From positions 560,983 to 624,982 of the forward strand of contig NZ_LMMO01000004.1 in assembly GCF_001422285.1 (NCBI RefSeq): DNA of 64,000 bases, given 5' to 3'. A program made the position numbers and the translations under genes. This DNA comes from Frigoribacterium sp. Leaf263 (GTDB lineage Bacteria; Actinomycetota; Actinomycetes; Actinomycetales; Microbacteriaceae). Under the pieces are notes generated by a model. It saw only the letters and a program-made list of their open reading frames with translations, was not told the origin of the DNA and did no database searches. Numbering within the stretch: position 1 is the first letter of the stretch; every line of letters begins with the position of its first letter. Positions 61,340-64,000 of the stretch are shown in pieces.

Positions 61340-64000
61340 ATGACCCGGGGCGAAACGACACACGGCACGGCTATGCGATCACGACGAGGGGGGCGCGCTC
61401 TCGGCGTCGTCGCCATGGCGGGGGTCGTCGCGCTGCTCGCGACGGCCTGCACGTCCGAGCCGACAGTCGTCGAGAACCCGTCGAAGATCCTGCAGACCGT
61501 CGACACCACGCTGGCCTCCGACGGGTCGATCACGGCCGTCTCGAGCACGGCCATCTCGGTCGACGACGCGACCCGCACCTCCTCGTCGGCCACCGCCGAG
61601 CACGTGCCCGCCGACGTCGCAGGCGACCTGCCGCTGCGCATCAGCACGCAGTACCGCACCGCGGACGGCACGGGCACCGACCTGGCCGACCTCGACGGCT
61701 ACGACGGCCGAGTCGAGATCGAGCTCACCGTCGAGAACCTCACCGTCGCCCCTCGAGACCTCAGCTACGACGTCGCGGGCACCTCGCGCACCGACGCCGC
61801 GCTCGTCGGCGCCCCGATCAGCCTCGCCGCGTCGACCGTGCTGACCGGCGTCTCGCCCAGTCAGATCATCGCCGACTCCACCGGCGGCGACTCGAGCGCC
61901 GGCACCGACGGCATCGTCAGCACCACGAAGGACGGCGACGCCGTCGTGCAGTGGGCCGCCCTCCTCGCCCCGCCGCGGTCGGGCGCCAGCACGACCCTGC
62001 ACCTCGTCGCCGACGTGAACGACTTCGCGACCCCCACGATCGAGCTGGCTGCGCAGCCCGGCATCTCGACCGACCTCACCGTCGACGGCGTGCTCGGCTC
62101 GGCCTTCGACTCGTCGACGACCTCCGAGCTGGCGCTGCAGCAGCGCACCATCGACCTCGTCGGCGACGTCAACACCGTGCTGAGCCGCGCCGGCGAGACG
62201 ATCACCGAGGTGCGCACCAACCTCGAGAGCACCTCCGAGACCCTCGGCGTCCGCACCGCCGAGCAGCTGAAAGACAGCAGCTCGTCGCTCGCCGCGACCA
62301 TGACGGGCCTGAACAGCCAGCTCACCTCGCTCGACTCGGACCTCACCGCGACGGTCACCGGCACCGAGTCGACCGTGCTGAGCCAGCTCCAGCAGACGGT
62401 CGCGAGCGTCGACTCGCTGCTCGGCGACACCGACGCGGGTAAGCCCACCGTGACCATCGACGGCGAGGGCTGCGCCGCGATCGTCGCCGAGCCCGGGCAG
62501 ACCACCAGCGTCTACGGCAGCCTGCTGCAGGTCTCCGCCCAGCTCGACGGGTACGCCCAGTCGACCGCCGGCTGCCGCGACCAGGTCGCCGCCGAGCTGC
62601 AGCGCACCGTCGGCCCGACCGCCCCCGACGCCGAGAGCTGCGCCACGGCCCCGTCGCTGACCTGCGCCCTGTTCGCCTCGTCGCTCACCGTCACGGCCGC
62701 CCTCATCGGGCTCGTCACCGACGGTGCCGCCCTCGCCGACGAGCTGCAGCCCGAGCTGGCACAGCAGGCCATCGAGAGCAACGACTCGCTGACCGCCGAG
62801 CTGGCCGAGCTCGACGAGCAGGTCGACGCCCTCGCCGAGGACGCCTCGTCCGACGAGGTCGCTCAGGCCCTCGAGTCGCTCCGTTCGACGGCGGAGTCGG
62901 TGTCGGTCGGCGTGCCCACCCTGCGCGACCAGGTCGACGGCCTGCACGATCAGGCCCAGCGTGCCCGCGACCGGATCGGCAACGTGCCCGAGCCGTCGTC
63001 GACTAACCCGTTCTTCTCGGAGACGATGCAGGGGCAGAACGCCCGACTGGCCTTCGAGCTGTGCCAGAAGATCGAGACCCGCTTCACCGACGGGCTCTCG
63101 CGCGACGAGGTCGAGCGGCTGAGGTCGTTCCTCACCGACGTGCCCTGCGACGCGCCCGACGACGGCGGCGAGGGCGGCGACGACGGTGACGACGGCGAGC
63201 AGCCGCAGCCGACGCCGACGCCCACCGCGACGCCGACCCCCGCGCCCACCGCCCCGCCGACGACCCAGCCCACCGCTGCGCCGACGAGCGCGCCCACGGC
63301 CGAACCGACCGCGGAGCCGACGACCGACCCGACCTCCGACCCGACGACCGACCCGACGACGGCCCCGGCCTCGGTCGGCGCCGCGAGTCGCATCGACGCG
63401 GGCGCGCAGGCCCTGCGCCCGCCGTTCCCCTACGAGTTCCCGATGAGCGAGCGACTCGCGAACCAGGCCTCCGAGTGGGAGGCGCTCATCAGCGCCACGG
63501 ACGTCGACCGTGATCGACTGCCCGGCGGCGTCGGCGACACCATCGCGACCTTCCAGACGACGACGGACAACCTCGACGAGGCCATCGACCGGCTCGAGCG
63601 GACGATCCGGGCCGGCGACGGCGGGATCGACTCGGCCGTCTCGGCGCTGCAGGAGCGCGTCGCCGTCGCGCAGGGGCAGAACGCCACGGTCACCGAGCGC
63701 CTCTCGTCGCTGAAGGATCAGCAGGACGCCCTGGCCGACCAGGTCGAGGAGGCGTTCGCCGACGCGTCGATCGACGCGTCGACCGAGATCCAGGGGCTCA
63801 TCGGCTCGCAGGTGCGGGTCGTCGCCGAGCAGGGCGCCGCGACCCGCCAGACCGTGATCGACGCGTTCGATCGCTCGATCGTCGGTCTCTCGACGACGTC
63901 CGACGTCGTCGTCGGCGACGCGAAGGAGACCATCGAGGGGCAGCGCGCCGACCTCGACGAGCAGACCTCGGGTCTGGCCGCAGCGATCGACGAGCAGACG
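61340..64000 (+). CDS. large coiled-coil lipoprotein (3' end beyond window)
   Basis: 887 codons are open from the ATG at 61340 to the window edge. A basic N-terminus (RSRRGGRALG) leads to a signal core and a lipobox (ALLATACTS). The protein is very rich in Ser/Thr/Asp/Glu and predicted coiled coil, with heptad-like stretches such as TRTNLESTSETLGVRTAEQL-type sequence (for example TEVRTNLESTSETLG) and DELQPELAQQAIESNDSLTAEL. A Pro/Thr-rich low-complexity linker lies at about 63200-63370 (PTPTATPTPAP). It is divergent from the WXG100-like gene, 259 bp apart, so it may belong to the same secretion-linked locus. I recognise no family. A single hydrophobic anchor further on is possible but not visible. 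Confidence 0.75.
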   Translation, partial: MTRGETTHGTAMRSRRGGRALGVVAMAGVVALLATACTSEPTVVENPSKILQTVDTTLASDGSITAVSSTAISVDDATRTSSSATAEHVPADVAGDLPLRISTQYRTADGTGTDLADLDGYDGRVEIELTVENLTVAPRDLSYDVAGTSRTDAALVGAPISLAASTVLTGVSPSQIIADSTGGDSSAGTDGIVSTTKDGDAVVQWAALLAPPRSGASTTLHLVADVNDFATPTIELAAQPGISTDLTVDGVLGSAFDSSTTSELALQQRTIDLVGDVNTVLSRAGETITEVRTNLESTSETLGVRTAEQLKDSSSSLAATMTGLNSQLTSLDSDLTATVTGTESTVLSQLQQTVASVDSLLGDTDAGKPTVTIDGEGCAAIVAEPGQTTSVYGSLLQVSAQLDGYAQSTAGCRDQVAAELQRTVGPTAPDAESCATAPSLTCALFASSLTVTAALIGLVTDGAALADELQPELAQQAIESNDSLTAELAELDEQVDALAEDASSDEVAQALESLRSTAESVSVGVPTLRDQVDGLHDQAQRARDRIGNVPEPSSTNPFFSETMQGQNARLAFELCQKIETRFTDGLSRDEVERLRSFLTDVPCDAPDDGGEGGDDGDDGEQPQPTPTPTATPTPAPTAPPTTQPTAAPTSAPTAEPTAEPTTDPTSDPTTDPTTAPASVGAASRIDAGAQALRPPFPYEFPMSERLANQASEWEALISATDVDRDRLPGGVGDTIATFQTTTDNLDEAIDRLERTIRAGDGGIDSAVSALQERVAVAQGQNATVTERLSSLKDQQDALADQVEEAFADASIDASTEIQGLIGSQVRVVAEQGAATRQTVIDAFDRSIVGLSTTSDVVVGDAKETIEGQRADLDEQTSGLAAAIDEQT

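Overview
The window is GC-rich chromosomal DNA from an actinobacterium, most likely a member of the Microbacteriaceae. This rests on the strong G/C third-position bias, frequent GTG starts, 1-4 nt gene overlaps, the sucC-sucD-DUF6350-purN-purH gene order and the overall protein styles. I recognised no rRNA, tRNA, CRISPR array, IS element or complete prophage.

Layout. 1-4.1 kb: a Bax-inhibitor-1-like membrane protein (cut by the window edge), a glycerophosphodiester phosphodiesterase and a PcrA/UvrD-type helicase. 4.1-9.2 kb: a lower-GC island of foreign character that carries an OLD-family ATPase/TOPRIM nuclease and a UvrD-like helicase, the two-gene arrangement of the Gabija anti-phage system. 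The nuclease is interrupted by 29 tandem copies of a GCTGGT/GCTGAT hexamer. 9.2-11.0 kb: a broken secreted-protein gene and a small lower-GC cassette (secreted protein plus membrane protein) bounded by two nearly identical terminator hairpins. 11-18.2 kb: housekeeping genes (succinyl-CoA ligase, DUF6350, purN, purH). 18.2-22.3 kb: a heterodimeric ABC exporter with one degenerate ATP site and a possible leader peptide. 22.3-24.7 kb: acetyltransferases, a lipoprotein and an alkyltransferase-like DNA-repair protein without a normal start codon.

24.7-32.7 kb is a mannoside-use locus: a ROK repressor, a palindromic operator overlapping a sigma-70-type promoter, an ABC sugar importer and a GH38 alpha-mannosidase. 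32.7-40.0 kb holds an NAD(P)-binding protein, a low-complexity membrane-anchored protein divergent from a two-component system, an acyl-CoA synthetase and an M23 peptidase. 40-48.9 kb holds YrdB, PurU, DUF1304, an F420-dependent-type oxidoreductase, an MFS exporter, an OhrR/OsmC peroxide-defence pair, a very small membrane peptide, an FeS-type bacterial photolyase and a lipoprotein. 48.9-55.1 kb holds an SGNH hydrolase, an ABC-F protein and several small membrane proteins. 55.1-64 kb looks like type VII-secretion-linked contact biology: a WXG100-like protein, a 1842-residue RHS/YD-repeat protein with small membrane proteins behind it, and a large coiled-coil lipoprotein cut by the window edge.

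The most unusual signal is a short dispersed DNA element with core GAGGAGGCGCG (extended form about CCGAGGAGGCGCGGGTC). By eye I count about 25 exact 11-mer cores in 64 kb, in both orientations. It occurs alone, as inverted pairs forming hairpins between genes, as a 23-bp-period tandem array, and inside coding regions in several reading frames (read as TRASS, EEAR or RGGAG), mostly in linkers and loops. A few EEAR copies lie in conserved helices and are probably ordinary coding sequence. The behaviour is that of a DNA-level element, not a protein motif; I do not know a described family that it matches.
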